In this document: positions 1 to 8,073 of the stretch, in pieces | Position numbering within the stretch: position 1 is the first letter of the stretch | Layout: each line of letters starts with the position of its first letter | Assembly: GCA_022496205.1 (NCBI GenBank) | Contig: WTXD01000361.1 | Location: forward strand, 1-11,343 | Direction of reading: 5' to 3' | DNA length: 11,343 nucleotides | Origin: Gloeopeniophorella convolvens | Taxonomy: Eukaryota; Basidiomycota; Agaricomycetes; Russulales | Notes under the pieces: generated by a model | The model's input: the letters and a program-made list of their open reading frames with translations, nothing else | Told to the model about the DNA's origin: nothing | Databases searched by the model: none | Translations under genes and position numbers: made by a program

Positions 1-504
1 GCATCCTCCCACGCCGCGTCTGCCTGTGACGTGCGCGCGCCCGTGAAGGCCGCGGCGTGCAGCCGGTCGAGCGGGTACGCGGCGGCGAGGCGCGCGAGCA
101 GGTGCGCGGTGTACGGCGTGAGCGGAAGGGCGAGGAGCGCGCCGTACGCGTGCAGCGCGACGGCACCTGCGGCGGGCGTCGCGTATGCGAACGCGTCGGG
201 CACGAAGCACTGCTCGAGCAGCGGCAGGAGCTGGGCTTCCGCGAGCGCGGGCTCCCAGGCGGGCACGACGTGCGCGAGCAGCGCACGCTGCAGCGCGGGA
301 AGGTGCCGCGGGATGTGGAGGGACGAGGGCGGGAGGGGGCAATGTTGTATTGGCGATAGTGGGGCGGAAGGAGGCCGAGGGCGTCGAGGGGGCCGGCGAT
401 GAGCGCGAGTAGTGTGGGCAGGTCGGGATGGGGGATTGCAGGCGGTTAATCACGTCGCGAAGCTGGCTGCTGGTGGCGGTTGCTGAGCCGGGTTCTGCAG
501 CCAT
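1..504 (-). CDS. Unrecognised helical protein, 5' part, frame broken twice, runs off left edge
   Basis: The start is the ATG at 504-502 in an AACATGG context. No single minus-strand frame stays protein-like, but three successive frames join into one convincing Leu/Ala/Pro-rich sequence. The N-terminus reads MAAEPGSATATSSQLRDVIN. After one missing C in the run at 425-427 (plus-strand ggg) it continues LPTLLALIAGPLDALGLLPP. After a second missing base in the runs at 327-339 it continues LPALQRALLAHVVPAWEPAL, then an uninterrupted frame to base 1. Composition suggests amphipathic helices, as in HEAT-like or other alpha-solenoid proteins. I see no signal peptide, transmembrane segment or catalytic motif, and I do not recognise the family. 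An intron instead of the frame breaks was considered: GT at the GACGTG codons to the CTGCAG near 294 is formally possible, but would delete the best protein-like stretch. Divergent from the acetyltransferase gene to its right. Confidence 0.6.
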   Translation of the reverse strand, partial: MAAEPGSATATSSQLRDVINRLQSPIPTCPHYSRSSPAPSTPSASFRPTIANTTLPPPALVPPHPAAPSRAAACAARARRARLGARARGSPAPAAARAVLRARRVRIRDARRRCRRAARVRRAPRPSAHAVHRAPARAPRRRVPARPAARRGLHGRAHVTGRRGVGGC

Positions 505-1036
505 GTTGATGGAAGAGAGATGGTTGCTTCAGGACAATATTGGGATGGCCTGCACGGTTGTACCCCGAGTAGAGACAGAGATGGATCCAAGTAGAACCTC
601 AGATAGCGGGATGTGTGGGCGGCGCCTCGGGCGACGACTGCACAAGTACTAGTTCACTTTCGATATATGATCCGGTGCTTGAAGGAACCTCGTAAGTTTG
701 AGATATGCACCTCGTAGACGTTCATGGGTGAGGCCGGTGAAAGGTGCGCGTTCGACGCCAGTCGAAGCTTGAAGCAGCGGCACCGGTCCTGCCTTTGGAG
801 AAACCCTAACCCCATACTGGGGGTCCTATTTGACCTCGGCCAAAAGACGAGAGGACCCTCCCATTGGTTGAAGCACGCGAAAGGGTGGGCACGCCTATAC
901 TGCTTAGGTACAGCGCAGCATCCGCAGCTGTGTCTCGCAGAGCCCAACACGCTACCAGTGCGGGTGGGGTCAGCTCGAATCGAAGCATGACTCAGATGAC
1001 TTCGCTGCGCAGCCTCAGACGCAGCGCAGAGCGTCG

Positions 1037-1042
1037 TATAAA
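1037..1042 (+). promoter_or_regulatory. TATA box of GNAT gene
   Basis: Exact TATAAA, followed by G, 105 nt upstream of the GNAT ATG. With the usual spacing of about 30 nt, transcription would begin near 1065-1075, inside the CAG repeat. Confidence 0.6.
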
Positions 1043-1064
1043 GTGTGCCCTGTCGTCGTTGGGG

Positions 1065-1088
1065 CAGCAGCAGCAGCAGCAGCAGCAG
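1065..1088 (+). repeat. (CAG)8 trinucleotide microsatellite
   Basis: Eight perfect CAG units. They sit about 28 nt after the TATA box and 54 nt before the GNAT ATG, so at the predicted transcription start or in the 5' UTR. The frame through the repeat would encode polyalanine and is open into the GNAT frame, but no ATG precedes it, so it is probably not translated. Confidence 0.85.
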
Positions 1089-1141
1089 TAGCAAAGCGAC
1101 GCGCTCAGATCTCTCTGTGTTACCGTATACATCTACCTGCC

Positions 1142-1822
1142 ATGTCTACCGCGCAATCGTCAAAGAACCAAGACGCCACGCCCGCGCTTGCCACCGCGCC
1201 CGACCCGACACCCTGGCAGACCCCGCGCACGCTGATGCGCGCGTACACGCCAGCCGATGAGCCGCTGCTCCTCGTGCTCTTCAACGACGGTGCGGTGCAG
1301 CGCAACAACTTCCCGGAACTGCACCCGGCGCCGCGCAGCGCCACGTTCACGCGCGAGCTCGCGGAGAGGCTCGTGCGCGACGGGTCGTTCTTTGCGGTCG
1401 TCGAGGAGCGCGCGACGCGCCAGTGGCTCGGGTTCGCAAGCATGCGGCTGGCCAGCGCGCGCAATCGCGATGCACATGTGGGGGTCGCGTTGGCGGAGGA
1501 GTGGAGGGGAAAGGGATTCGGAGGAGAGATTATGAGGTGGTTTGTGGGGTACGGGCTGAAGGAGCTGGGGCTGCATCGGGTGTCGCTGACTGTGATCGGG
1601 AGCAATGTCGGGGCGTACGATCTGTACAAGCGCATGTGAGTGGGCGTCATAGGGGGTGGTGTGCGGTCCGTACTGACTTTTTGATTGCTTTTGCAGTGGC
1701 TTCACTGAAGAGGGCAGGATTAGGCGGGCGATGTGGGATCAGGGGAGTGGGTGGACTTGATTTATATGGGCATTATTGACGAGGATTGGGATGTCGAGAA
1801 AGGTGAAAGGCGTAGTTCGTGA
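1142..1822 (+). CDS. GNAT N-acetyltransferase (RimJ/RimL-like), two exons, one-base frame break near the end
   Basis: Exons 1142-1635 and 1697-1822; intron 1636-1696 (GTGAGT...TTGCAG, phase 2). About 206 residues after correction. The product should transfer acetyl from acetyl-CoA to an amine, either a protein N-terminus or a small molecule; the substrate cannot be read. Evidence: an opening WQTPRTLMRAYTPADEPLLL typical of the Acetyltransf_3 group, the acetyl-CoA loop RGKGFG (residues 122-127), and the closing pattern GAYDLYKR + IGFTEEGRIRRAMWD. As written, exon 2 stops early at TGA 1758-1760. Adding one G to the run 1742-1745 turns the end into GEWVDLIYMGIIDEDW, the expected family C-terminus, with TGA at 1820-1822. 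No signal peptide or membrane helix, so probably cytosolic. The family call is firm, the substrate unknown. Confidence 0.88.
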
Positions 1823-2855
1823 AGTGCGGCGCCGAGACTCACAACTGAAGCATGCGTTATAGTAGACAGACCCAAGAAACCCGTTAGGCCTTGGGAAAAC
1901 GCCAACTCGATCAGAGGTACTTAAGTGCACATTCGAGGAAGCGTTCAACGCGTCGTATCCTGTCGTATCCTAGTCTCGTTCCCAGACCTTCACAGAGCGG
2001 AATCACCATGGCTTCTACTCCCTACGGGGGTATCTGGTTGATGGGGATCAATGAACGGGGACAGTGATTATCTGCTTTTAAATCTGAGCTCGTTCCTGAA
2101 AAAGCCAGGGTGATTCCGCCCGAGGAAGCGAGCTTCGAGAACCAGGTGCACGGTCGGTGCCTGCAGCAAGGCCGGAAAGAGCTTCAAATTGAAAGGTTAG
2201 CCTGTCTATCGGGATCCCGGTAAGCATTTGCCAGCGGGCGACTTCGATAACGCGCGAGGAACTGCGCCGCCTTAGCACCCTGTTCACGAAAAGTATGCGC
2301 TCGTGATGAATGGCGTGTGGAAGTCAACCGACAGCGCCATAGACACGGAGGTGGTGATTTTTTGAGTCGGTGGGCTCGCCTGGGTTAGCTGGTCGTGTGA
2401 CGTTGAGGCTGTAAAGGGCAAGGGGTCCGGGAGAGAGAGAAGCGTGACGCAGGGTCGCAACAATTGGATCGAGTGATGCACTTATCTTCTCGGCCGAGAC
2501 GAGGGCTCAGCTGTGTGCATGTCACTTCCATGTGGGCCTCAAAGCGATCCCCATGTCGTCTCTGCTAGCAAAGGACCACCTCTACTTACTGCGACTCGGC
2601 TCGCCACCGCCGATTCTGACCAAGTCCCCGAAGCCCGCCTCTTCGCCAAGGCAATCACCAACTGTGCTACAGTGGCGAGCTTTCCACCAGGGCTGCCAGT
2701 TTACCATGACTAGATAGCTATGCTGCAATGTAGCTCCCTACTGTCTAGGCAATCGCGGGCAATCGCTATCCGGTATCTGGCACAGAGCCCTCCGCCGATG
2801 AACGCTTTGGGCTACTTGCATATGCTTCAGGCTCGGGATCGCGTGCCACGGACCA

Positions 2856-2875
2856 GCCGTCGGGGATGCGACGGC
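2856..2875. repeat. Perfect 7-bp inverted repeat (palindrome)
   Basis: GCCGTCG, six bases, then CGACGGC. It contains CCG and CGG half sites facing each other, the kind of arrangement bound by Zn2Cys6 regulators, about 170 bp before the S28 TATA box. Binding is inference only; it could be chance. Confidence 0.5.
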
Positions 2876-3037
2876 AAGCCAACGTGGGCCGATGTAGCCT
2901 GTGCTCTCCTGTGGCTGTTGATGGCCGAAGCTTAGCCCCATATCGAGGCGGACTTGTCGCCCTCCGACTGGCCCCGCCATGTGGAACCCTGTGGAACCGC
3001 GCGTCGCCTCGTAGTCAATAGCTGCCAGCGATCCCAT

Positions 3038-3043
3038 TATAAG
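3038..3043 (+). promoter_or_regulatory. TATA box of S28 peptidase gene
   Basis: TATAAG, 65 nt before the start codon, leaving a 5' UTR of roughly 30-35 nt that ends in the strong start context GCCACCATG. Confidence 0.6.
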
Positions 3044-3102
3044 GCCCCTGCACCTGTTCCGTTTGCCCACTCTCTTCGCGCAGGCGGCGCCCCCCAGCCA
3101 CC

Positions 3103-5304
3103 ATGCTCCCCCTCGTCCCGCTGCTCGCACTCGCGCCGCTTGCCGCGCACGCGCTCCTGATCAACGGCCGTGCCAACATCCGGCCGCGGCCTCTCCCGCC
3201 GCCGCTCGCTGCGCCCGAGCCGATCGCGAGCCAGTCGTTCCGGCACGCGTCCACGAATGAGATGCTCCCGCCGCTGAACACGACGTACATCTTCAACCAG
3301 CTCATCGACCACAATAACCCGGACCTCGGCACATTCCAGCAGCGCTACTGGACGACGTGGGAGTTCTATGAGACTGGTGTGTCTCCACAAATGGATGCTC
3401 CCGGGCATTGCTGATGTGCATGGCTACAGGCGGCCCTATTATTTTTAACACGCCCGGAGAGACCAATGCTGAGGGTGCGTGGTGCTGTACCCCATCCTGG
3501 AGATGCCCAACTGACCCCGGTGAAATTGCACAGAATTCACCGGCTACCTCACCAACAAGACGATCAACGGCCAGATCGCGCAGCAGCACAAGGGCGCAAC
3601 GATCGTGCTCGAGCATCGCTACTACGGGACGTCGACCCCATTCGGGAACCTGAGCGTCGAGAGCCTCAAGTACCACACGATCGAGCAGGCGATCGAGGAC
3701 CTCGTGTTCTTCGCTAACAACGTCGTGCTGCCGTTCCCCGGTGGCGACAAGGTCTCGCCCGCGTATGCGCCGTGGGTGCTTCTCGGCGGGAGTTACTCGG
3801 GTGGGTTTGCTGCTGCGCGAGTGCATACTTAACCGGGGAGTTGCTGACACGGCGCTGCAGGCGCTCTGACAGCATTCACCCTCCAAAAGTAGGTCATTGT
3901 CAGAGCTGACCAAATCCATGCGCCCTGATGCGTGTGTCAGTAAACCGGGCGTCTTTCAGGCTGGCTATGCTAGCTCGGCCGTCGTTGAGAGCATCGTGTA
4001 TGTCGCGCAAATCGCTTATGATGTTCGCAATGATGCTGAAAATCCTGTGTCTGCCCTAGCGACTTCTGGCAATACTTCGAGCCAGAGAGGCTGGCGATGC
4101 CCAAGAACTGCACCAAGGACGTCGCAGCTGTGATTGCTCACTGGGACGCAGTCCACGCGAGCGGAAATGCTACCGCCTTCCAGGAGCTCAAGGAGCAGTT
4201 CGGCATGGGCACCGTCACCCACGACGACGACGCCGTTAGCGCGCGTGCGTTTGTCCTCTTCACCTTGTAGAGACCGGGGCTGACGCGAACGGCACCTTCG
4301 CGCTGCAGTGCGCGACCCGCTTTATAACTGGCAGGTGCTGTCCCCGACTTCTGGTGGCGATTTTTTCTACAGCTTCTGCGACGCGCTCGAGGTGGACAGC
4401 AATGGCAAAGTTGCACCGGCATCTGGGCTGGCCTTGCGCACGCTTTGCCGGCGTGGGCAAAACAACAAGGCGACGTTGCCCGATAGTGAGCTGGTCATCT
4501 GTCGGGCTCGGGCTAATCGTATACTAATGACTCGATGCAGTTTGCGGTAACGACACGTTGCGTAGGTCCCTGTCGCAACGAAAAGCTGTGGGGAAGTGCT
4601 GAATGGGTTCGCAGTGATTGCCTGGGCACCTATAACACGAGCCAGTCGTTCTGGACTGACGAATCCCTTGGCAACGACGACCGCCGTGGATGTGGATCGT
4701 GTAAGCTTTTGCCTCAGCCTGAAGGCTGCGCATGGTAGTGTGGCTAACGATGTGTTCAGCTGCACCGCGATGGGCTTCCTGCAGGAGTCTGCCCCGGTCG
4801 GCCACCAGACGCTGGTGTCGCGTCTCATTCAGCCTATCTACGACGAGGTTTGTACTTCCTGGTTACCATTCAGAGCGTGCACTGACTGTGCACCACAGAG
4901 GCAATGCCAGCAGATGTTCCCCTCCAAGTTCTCGTCGCCCCCGGTGCCAAATGTTGCTGCCCCGAACATCGCATATGGGGGGTTCCACCTGAAGGCGAAC
5001 CGGCTCTTTGTTGCGACCGCCACTCGTGCGTCTCTCTCACTCTCCTTTGCATGAGCTGCTTTGATTTCTTTGCGGCGCAGGCGACCCGTGGAACTACGCG
5101 ACGTTGTCTGCTCCTGGTTCGGGCGCGCATAGCACAGCGCAGCAGCCGATTGTTGCGAGCGATGCGTTCCACTGCTCGGATCTGATCACGGCCAACAACG
5201 TGGACCCGACGGTGCTGAATGTGCAGAAGCAGGGACTGAAATACATCGGGGAGTGGCTGGCGGAGTGGAAGGCGCCGGGGAAGCCTCCTGGGGGCTACTA
5301 TTAG
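3103..5304 (+). CDS. Secreted S28-family serine peptidase (Pro-Xaa carboxypeptidase-like), 12 exons, frame breaks in exons 7 and 9
   Basis: Exons: 3103-3376, 3430-3474, 3534-3800, 3861-3888, 3941-3997, 4060-4244, 4309-4485, 4541-4565, 4615-4700, 4760-4847, 4899-5025, 5081-5304. About 527 residues after correction, normal for fungal S28 enzymes. The family cleaves after proline, usually at acidic pH. Residues 1-17 (MLPLVPLLALAPLAAHA) form a signal peptide. Landmarks: FNQLIDHNN, then GGPIIFNTPGE, EHRYYG, nucleophile motif GGSYSGAL (Ser about 193), FYSFCDALEV, FWTDES, catalytic Asp in RDPW (about 455) and His in AFHCSDL (about 484). The triad is complete. Three length corrections: a missing G/C at 4430-4433, an extra A at 4459-4462 (together shifting about 10 codons), and a missing C at 4684-4685, which restores PWMWIVCTAMGFLQE across an intron. 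The intron 4566-4614 uses a weak donor (GTCCCT). Introns are 49-64 nt; the one at 4486-4540 carries a clear ACTAAT branch site. Confidence 0.92.
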
Positions 5305-5611
5305 TTGGTAGATGGGCAGTAGTGGACAAGAAAGGGTGACTAGAGCATAATTGGATCATTGACACTCGCAATTGAAACGCGCGCACGCTCTGGTGTGAAA
5401 GTGAGCAGGTGAATTCGAGATGACGTGGACTCGATCGCTCGGTCGGTGGCAAGTCGGCCCAGCACATGGGCGTCTCCGGCCTCGTCTACGGCGCTACGCT
5501 CTTCGCTTTCCTTCCACCAACGTTCACACTCAACCCTCAACCACCTTCTGCTTACTTCTGTAGATATAAGTACTGCCTGTCTGACCCAGCCTCCCTTTCC
5601 CTGTCACCACC
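5305..5611. promoter_or_regulatory. Spacer and promoter between S28 peptidase and synthetase-like gene
   Basis: 307 bp between two genes on the same strand. It carries the 3' end of the peptidase transcript and, to the right, a pyrimidine-rich leader (about 5500-5560) with a TATA box at 5565-5570. No other gene seen. Confidence 0.55.
5565..5570 (+). promoter_or_regulatory. TATA box of acyl-CoA synthetase-like gene
   Basis: TATAAG 42 nt before the ATG at 5612, implying a very short 5' UTR. The start has a strong context, CACCACCATGG. Confidence 0.5.
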
Positions 5612-7582
5612 ATGGCTCTATCAGAGTACCTCGTCACAGACGACCTCACCATCCTCCTGGGGCTCATCACCGCCTCCATTTTCCTCCTCTACAACCTCTA
5701 CAAGCCCCAGTCGCTCATCCACCCCATCCTGCTCGGCCGCCAGAGCGACGTCGCCCGCGTCCGCATGCCCGGCGAGAGCGCCGTCCACCGCAACTACACG
5801 ACCGGCCTGATGGGCAGGGTGCGTGTCCACGGCATCGCACCCGCGGAGTGCTCGCTCACTGCCCCCTCGCCCCCCGTGCACAGTTCACCATCCGCCCGTC
5901 CCGTGAGGCGATGACCCTCCTAGACCTCATCAAGCCCGGCTCGGACGCGCCGCGCTCGCTGTGGTCCACCAAGGTGCGTGCGTCCGCCGCGTGCGTTCCG
6001 CGCAGCCCCTGAGCCCTGCCCCTCGCGTGCGTAGATATCGAACCCGCAGCTCGCCGCGCGTGTCGCTGCGTTCGGCACGGGCCTGAGCCGCGCGGGGCTC
6101 ACGCGCGAGTCGAACGTGCTCCTGCTCCTGAACGACAGCATCGGTGAGGGCGCTTCTTCCGTGGCTGCGCGCATGTGACTGCGCTGACTGACGGTGTCCG
6201 ACTCGGCAGAGTTCCTCATCACGGAGCTGGCGCTCGCGGCGCACTCGATCCCGTCGTTCACGCTCACGTCGCCGGCGTTGCTCTCGCCCGTGTTCGACCT
6301 GCACCCGCCGACTGCGATCGTCATAGACGGTGCCTTCCTACCGCACGTGCTCGAGCTCATCTACGAGTCGAAGGAGGCCGCGCACCACGTCGTCGTCGTC
6401 GTCGGTGAGGCGAACGAGAAGGTGCTCGCGGAGGCGTCGCGGCACATCAAGCTCGTCCGCTGGGCGGACGTCGAGGCGGAGGGCGCGGCTGCGGCCCCTG
6501 TGACCGCGCCGGCTCCGGGTCAGCCTTGTCCGCAGTGTGCGCATGCGACCGAGCTGAAGTATCGTTGTGTAGACCCCAGCGACGTCTTTACCGTCTCGTT
6601 CTACAGCGACGCCGCCGGCCAGCTGCAGGGCACGCAGCTTACCCACGAGAACATCACCGCCGGCGTTACAGCCATCCGCGTCCTCCTGCCAGCATCGGCG
6701 CCCTTGACTTCCCTGGACACTATCGTTTCTGCGCACTCACTGAGCACAGCCTTTGGTCGCGCGATCGCGTACACCGCACTGTATGAGGGGACCAGCTTCG
6801 CCACCCTAGAGAGCTCGAAGCTCTTCAGGGGCGACACTGGTAAGGCTCCGCCGAGCTCCTTGTCTGCTGTGCTCTAAATCCATTTCCGCAGCCGGGCCAT
6901 CGCCACCGATTGTCGACCTCAAGTCGACACAGCTACTCGGTCTTCCCTCCCCAACGGTTCTTTTTATAAAGCCCGACCACCTGGACGTCGTCGCCAACGC
7001 CATTCTCGCGTCCGCGAAGAGCTCGTTCCTGTTCTCGATCGCGTGGCGCCACAAGCTCGCGGCGCTGCTCGAGGATTCAGCACCAAGGAGAGCCTCTGGG
7101 ACCGACTCGTGTTCGACGCGGCGCGCAGCGCCGTCCTCGGCGACGCCGCGCCATCCGTGCGCGCCGCGGTCATCAGCGGCGGTCCGGTGCCCGCGAGCCT
7201 GCTCACGCCGGCGCGCATCGCGCTCTCGGTGCCGCTCGTGCTCGCGCACGCGCACCCGCTCGTCGCGGCGCCGGTGCTCGCGTCGCACCCGCAGGACGTG
7301 CAGACCTTCGCGGCGGCGTCGGAGCGCGAGATCGCGCACGTCGGCCCGCCGACGGTCAATGTCGAGGTGAAGCTTGTCGGCGTGCGTGACGACGCGGTCG
7401 AGCGCGGCGAGGACCCCGAGGGCGTGCTGCATGTGCGCGGGCCGATCGTGGGGCGCGTGCTGGCGGTCTCGGACGGGTCTGAGGAGGCGGCGCGCGCGGA
7501 GGAGCCGTGGGTGTCGACGGGCGACCGCGCGCGCGTGCAGACGAATGGGTCGTTCAAGGCGTGGAGCGAGACCAAGGCGTGA
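5612..7582 (+). CDS. Acyl-CoA synthetase-like (AMP-binding superfamily) membrane protein, likely pseudoenzyme, one frame break
   Basis: Exons: 5612-5818, 5884-5973, 6035-6143, 6210-6518, 6573-6839, 6892-7582, about 557 residues; reading through 6519-6572 adds 18. One missing G at 7073-7074 must be supplied: then AALLE is followed by GFSTKESLWDRLVFD and the frame stays open to TGA at 7580-7582. Residues 9-30 (DDLTILLGLITASIFLLYNL) form an N-terminal membrane anchor, as in ER or peroxisomal long-chain acyl-CoA synthetases. Family landmarks follow: HPILLGRQSDVARVR, a SNVLLLLND segment, SFYSDAAGQLQGTQLTHEN where the ATP-binding loop TSGTTGxPKG belongs, and WVSTGDRARVQTNGSF near the end. The loop has lost its Thr/Gly pattern and its lysine, no YGxTE motif is visible, and the protein stops just after the TGD motif, lacking the mobile C-terminal lid. 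I recall similar degenerate proteins in other basidiomycetes, which argues against simple decay, but I cannot verify that here. Non-catalytic or altered activity is inferred. Confidence 0.82.
6519..6572 (+). other. Probable 54-nt intron without stop codon, length divisible by three
   Basis: Bounded by GTCAGC and TGTGTAG, phase 1. Removing it yields APAPDPSDVFTVSF. Keeping it inserts 18 residues with three cysteines (CPQC...YRC) in an otherwise smooth linker, just before the degenerate ATP-binding loop. Both forms are in frame. The donor is weaker than those of neighbouring introns. Confidence 0.6.
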
Positions 7583-7945
7583 GTGGGCTACTAGGCGGGC
7601 GGGTCTGGGTGACAATAGCGGCGCTTGTGTGTGTGTCTATGGCCGTGGCGATATCGCGGCGTCTGGTGTGCCTTCGCTTCGAGGCTCCTGCCTTGGTGCG
7701 CGCAGAGTGTTCAGGCTGGACCCGGAGATATGGATGCGGATTGTGTATATTTGCAGCACGCGAATAATGGACACTCCTTGACTGATGAAGTTGATCTAAT
7801 TAACATATCTGCTGTTCCGCCGACAGTGGGCGGAGGGGCAGAGCAGAGCACAGGCCAGGGCGAGGACAGCGGGTTAAGTAGCGCGGGAGAAGCCGGTGGC
7901 GGTGCCCGGGAGATAAGGTTCAGGAATCAACGAGACCCACACACA

Positions 7946-7951
7946 CACGTG
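7946..7951. promoter_or_regulatory. CACGTG E-box upstream of histone H1
   Basis: Palindromic CACGTG at the end of a short CA repeat, 24 bp before the TATA box. The motif is the classic target of bHLH or Cbf1-type factors; its use here is inferred from position. Confidence 0.4.
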
Positions 7952-7974
7952 ACACGACGCGTCCGCTTCCGGCC

Positions 7975-7980
7975 TATAAA
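7975..7980 (+). promoter_or_regulatory. TATA box of histone H1 gene
   Basis: TATAAA, 94 nt upstream of the H1 ATG, in the context GGCCTATAAAG. The predicted start of transcription is near 8005-8010. Confidence 0.65.
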
Positions 7981-8073
7981 GTCGCGCTGCCCGCTTCAGA
8001 GCCACGCCCTTTCCAACTCTGTCTGCCCCCGCTCCCCCGCCTCCCACACCACACACCCGCATACACACTCACC

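Larger units (their letters stand above)
505..1141. promoter_or_regulatory. Divergent intergenic region between unknown gene and GNAT gene
   Basis: This 637-bp gap separates two genes transcribed away from each other, so it should hold both promoters. It contains an inverted CCAAT box (ATTGG, 863-867), a telomere-repeat-like AAACCCTAA (801-809), a TATA box (1037-1042) and a (CAG)8 tract (1065-1088). Open frames across it on both strands are not protein-like and are treated as chance. Confidence 0.6.
1823..3102. other. Gene-free stretch, about 1.3 kb
   Basis: Both strands hold only short open frames (up to 130 codons) without recognisable motifs, compatible splice pairs or the G/C-rich third positions of the flanking genes. 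Base composition looks lower in GC than the genes. Small structures seen: a tandem duplicate of GTCGTATCCT (1952-1971), a 20-base palindrome (2856-2875), GTGGAACC twice at 10-bp spacing (2981 and 2991), and the S28 TATA box at the right end. I found no tRNA, terminal inverted repeats or transposase-like sequence. The right part must hold the S28 promoter. The rest may be a decayed element or plain spacer. Confidence 0.5.
7583..8073. promoter_or_regulatory. Intergenic region with histone H1 promoter
   Basis: 491 bp between the synthetase-like gene and histone H1. It contains an inverted repeat TCCGCC/GGCGGA with a 7-base spacer (7816-7834), a CA-run ending in a CACGTG E-box (7946-7951), and a TATA box at 7975-7980. 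The 5' UTR right of about 8005 is C/T-rich. No gene seen. Confidence 0.6.

Noticed and set aside
801..813. Telomere-like AAACCCTAACCCC
   Set aside because: Only about one and a half repeat units; too short for an interstitial telomere, at most a telo-box-like promoter motif.
1043..1141. Polyalanine N-terminal extension of the GNAT protein through the CAG repeat
   Set aside because: Open frame but without an ATG, and the TATA box places transcription start inside the repeat.
2738..3130. 130-codon minus-strand frame upstream of the S28 gene
   Set aside because: It overlaps the S28 TATA box and signal peptide region, has no motif, and its base use is unlike coding sequence nearby.
3302..3919. 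205-codon minus-strand open frame across the S28 gene
   Set aside because: It lies opposite exons and introns of a well supported peptidase, and its translation has no family features.
6806..7615. 269-codon Arg-rich minus-strand open frame
   Set aside because: Antisense shadow of the last exon of the synthetase-like gene; long open frames on the opposite strand are common in GC-rich coding DNA.
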